Assembly: GCA_934409175.1 (NCBI GenBank)
Contig: CAKRVX010000050.1
Location: 1-14,422, forward strand
Source of the DNA: an uncultured Blautia sp.
GTDB taxonomy: Bacteria > Bacillota > Clostridia > Lachnospirales > Lachnospiraceae
DNA: 14,422 nt
Direction: 5' to 3'
Shown: positions 12,917 through 14,422 of the stretch, in pieces
Position numbering within the stretch: the stretch's first letter is position 1
How the letters are laid out: each line of letters opens with the position of its first letter
Position numbers and translations under genes: made by a program
Notes under the pieces: model-generated
What the model was told of the DNA's origin: nothing
The model's input: the letters and a program-made list of their open reading frames with translations, nothing else
Database searches by the model: none

Positions 12917-14422
12917 TTATTCTACGTTCTTCAGTGCTTCATCCATAGGTACTTTCTTTACTTTTCTGAACTCCAGCAATGCTACGATTCCATAAGTAAT
13001 GATTCCCGCAGCAAACATCTGAACATAGATCATCGGATCGATCCAAAGAGTGATCCATCCGGAAATACTTGCCAGCATCATCTCACGAAACAGTACATTC
13101 ATGACTGCTGTCTCAATAGGCAGACTGAGAAGTAGACAGATCACAACTACAATAGAAGTTGACATGATATAAAGCCTGCTGATCTCACCATTTGTATAGC
13201 CCAGAATCTTTACCATGGATATGGACTGGGCATTTTTCTCGATAATAATCTTGGACAGCAGATAGATCAGTACCATGTAGATCATAATAGCAAATCCATT
13301 GATCAGACCCATCATACTTCCCATGGACACATCCAGCTGTCTGGAAATCTTGGTGAGCGCATCCAGATCAACTACAGAACCGATGTACTGGCTCTTGATA
13401 TCTGTAAGCTCTGTATCTGAGAAATAGCCGCTGTAGTAGTCATCTCCCAGGTCAAAGGTGCTGTTCAGTTCACTTCGCGGCATGAATACGCAAAGGGCAG
13501 CTGTATAGTCATAGATTCCTGCTACCTTGAATGAATACTCATCTTTTTCGTATTTTTCTTTCAGAGTAATGGTATCACCAATTTTGATCCGGAATTTGTC
13601 TGCATATGCACTGGAAATATATACAGTTGCATCAGCACTGACTGTAGACTTGTCCTTCTCTGAATTTTCTTCTGTATTATCAAAATCTATTTTTACATAT
13701 TTACTGTTCGGCTCGATACCGTAAAACAGAACTTCTTCGCTCTTATATTTTCCAGGCAGCGTATTTAAGGAATAAGCAGAAAATTCCTCTGCATCTTCAT
13801 TGTCTGTTTCGGAATCCATGTAGAATTCCAGCAGGGAAATCAGACTTTCAAATTTATTTCCGCTCACTGCACTGACCGGAACCTGAAGCATATACTGGTA
13901 TTTCGCCAGCATATTTCCCTGGATTTCTCCCTGATAATGAGACAAGGCAGATGGAAGCAGCAGGCCAAACATTAAAAGCAGGTTTGCAAATAGAATTCCG
14001 ATAAACAAAACTATATAGTTGCTCATATTCTGGAAGATTACACGCAGACGGAACCTGGAGAATATTTTAATCCTCGGGCTTAAACGGATAGCCCTTTTCT
14101 GCCTGTGCCCTGAAGAAAGATCTCTTCGCAGGAATTTCAGCGGAGACAGTTTTAATTTATGTCTCAATACTCCGTAATTTACCACCAGCATAATGAGCAC
14201 TGGAACTACAGTTGTAAGCAGAAAGGCTTCCGCATTCCATCTGGTCACGTAAGTCGGAAGACTGTAGCTTCCATAATACATACCCGCGCATACACCTTTA
14301 AATACCGTATACCCAAGGATATTTCCGATCAGCGCACCAACCAGTGTAACCAGTACCGGAAGTGTCATATAATGCAGAACCAGCTCCTGTCTGGTATAGC
14401 CGGATGCACGCAGCGTACCGAT
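12917..14422 (-). CDS. FtsX-like ABC transporter permease, 5' end beyond right edge
   Basis: The last 501 residues of a large MacB/FtsX-type permease; the frame is open through the right edge. Visible parts: the end of the first FtsX domain (IGTLRASGYTRQELVLHY, then helices), a link helix (FRLRVIFQNMSNYIVLFIGI) starting the second unit, a roughly 230-residue extracytoplasmic domain (GDTITLKEKYEKDEYSFKVA within it), and the C-terminal FtsX domain with SISMVKILGYTNGEISRLYI and two final helices, ending KKVPMDEALKNVE. Such permeases work with a separate ATPase, usually encoded just upstream, to export peptides, lipids or drugs or drive lipoprotein release. The ATPase is not in the window. A start at 14368 would truncate a good FtsX motif, so it is not used. 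No lesion in the visible part. Confidence 0.9.
   Translation of the reverse strand: MGTLRASGYTRQELVLHYMTLPVLVTLVGALIGNILGYTVFKGVCAGMYYGSYSLPTYVTRWNAEAFLLTTVVPVLIMLVVNYGVLRHKLKLSPLKFLRRDLSSGHRQKRAIRLSPRIKIFSRFRLRVIFQNMSNYIVLFIGILFANLLLMFGLLLPSALSHYQGEIQGNMLAKYQYMLQVPVSAVSGNKFESLISLLEFYMDSETDNEDAEEFSAYSLNTLPGKYKSEEVLFYGIEPNSKYVKIDFDNTEENSEKDKSTVSADATVYISSAYADKFRIKIGDTITLKEKYEKDEYSFKVAGIYDYTAALCVFMPRSELNSTFDLGDDYYSGYFSDTELTDIKSQYIGSVVDLDALTKISRQLDVSMGSMMGLINGFAIMIYMVLIYLLSKIIIEKNAQSISMVKILGYTNGEISRLYIMSTSIVVVICLLLSLPIETAVMNVLFREMMLASISGWITLWIDPMIYVQMFAAGIITYGIVALLEFRKVKKVPMDEALKNVE

Overview
The window looks like chromosomal DNA of a gut-type Clostridia, most likely a Lachnospiraceae. The reasons are the moderately AT-rich coding style, AGGAGG-type ribosome binding sites, and family content typical of that group: a DUF6465 Lys/Ala-rich protein, a cytidylate kinase-like protein, a DUF362 protein, DegV, MATE, and a large FtsX-type ABC permease. 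I do not name a genus. No tRNA, rRNA or CRISPR array was seen.

Layout. 1-1028 (minus) is the decayed remainder of a HlyD/RND-type efflux adaptor that runs off the left edge. 1359-1946 (plus) is an intact cytidylate kinase-like gene. It converges on a DUF362 protein gene (2104-3201, minus) across a long hairpin terminator. 3234-5404 (minus) holds three consecutive broken genes: a P-type ATPase, a sensor kinase and an OmpR-type response regulator. 5498-6481 (minus) carries an intact small helical protein and TspO. 6542-8446 (minus) is a tightly packed operon of two small proteins, a PAP2 phosphatase and a broken GT2-GtrA glycosyltransferase. 8562-9623 (minus) is a dead IS1182-type transposase with its upstream hairpin/promoter. 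Then come DegV (minus), DUF6465 (plus), MATE (plus) and the C-terminal part of an FtsX-like ABC permease (minus) that runs off the right edge.

The most striking property is decay by internal deletion. Six of the fifteen recognisable genes (adaptor, response regulator, kinase, P-type ATPase, glycosyltransferase, transposase) keep good sequence at both ends but have lost the middle, usually the catalytic part. The deletions are sometimes in frame and sometimes not. A nonsense codon, a 7-bp tandem duplication and a possible start-codon change add to them. Their neighbours look intact. This reads as a segment undergoing deletion-biased gene loss rather than as a working new system. I found no convincing undescribed multi-gene system here. 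The best non-decay leads are a perfect 10-bp inverted repeat that would hide the ribosome binding site of the P-type ATPase gene, and an unrecognised 66-residue protein translationally coupled to PAP2.

All family assignments are from reading the sequence and recalling the families. No database search was run.
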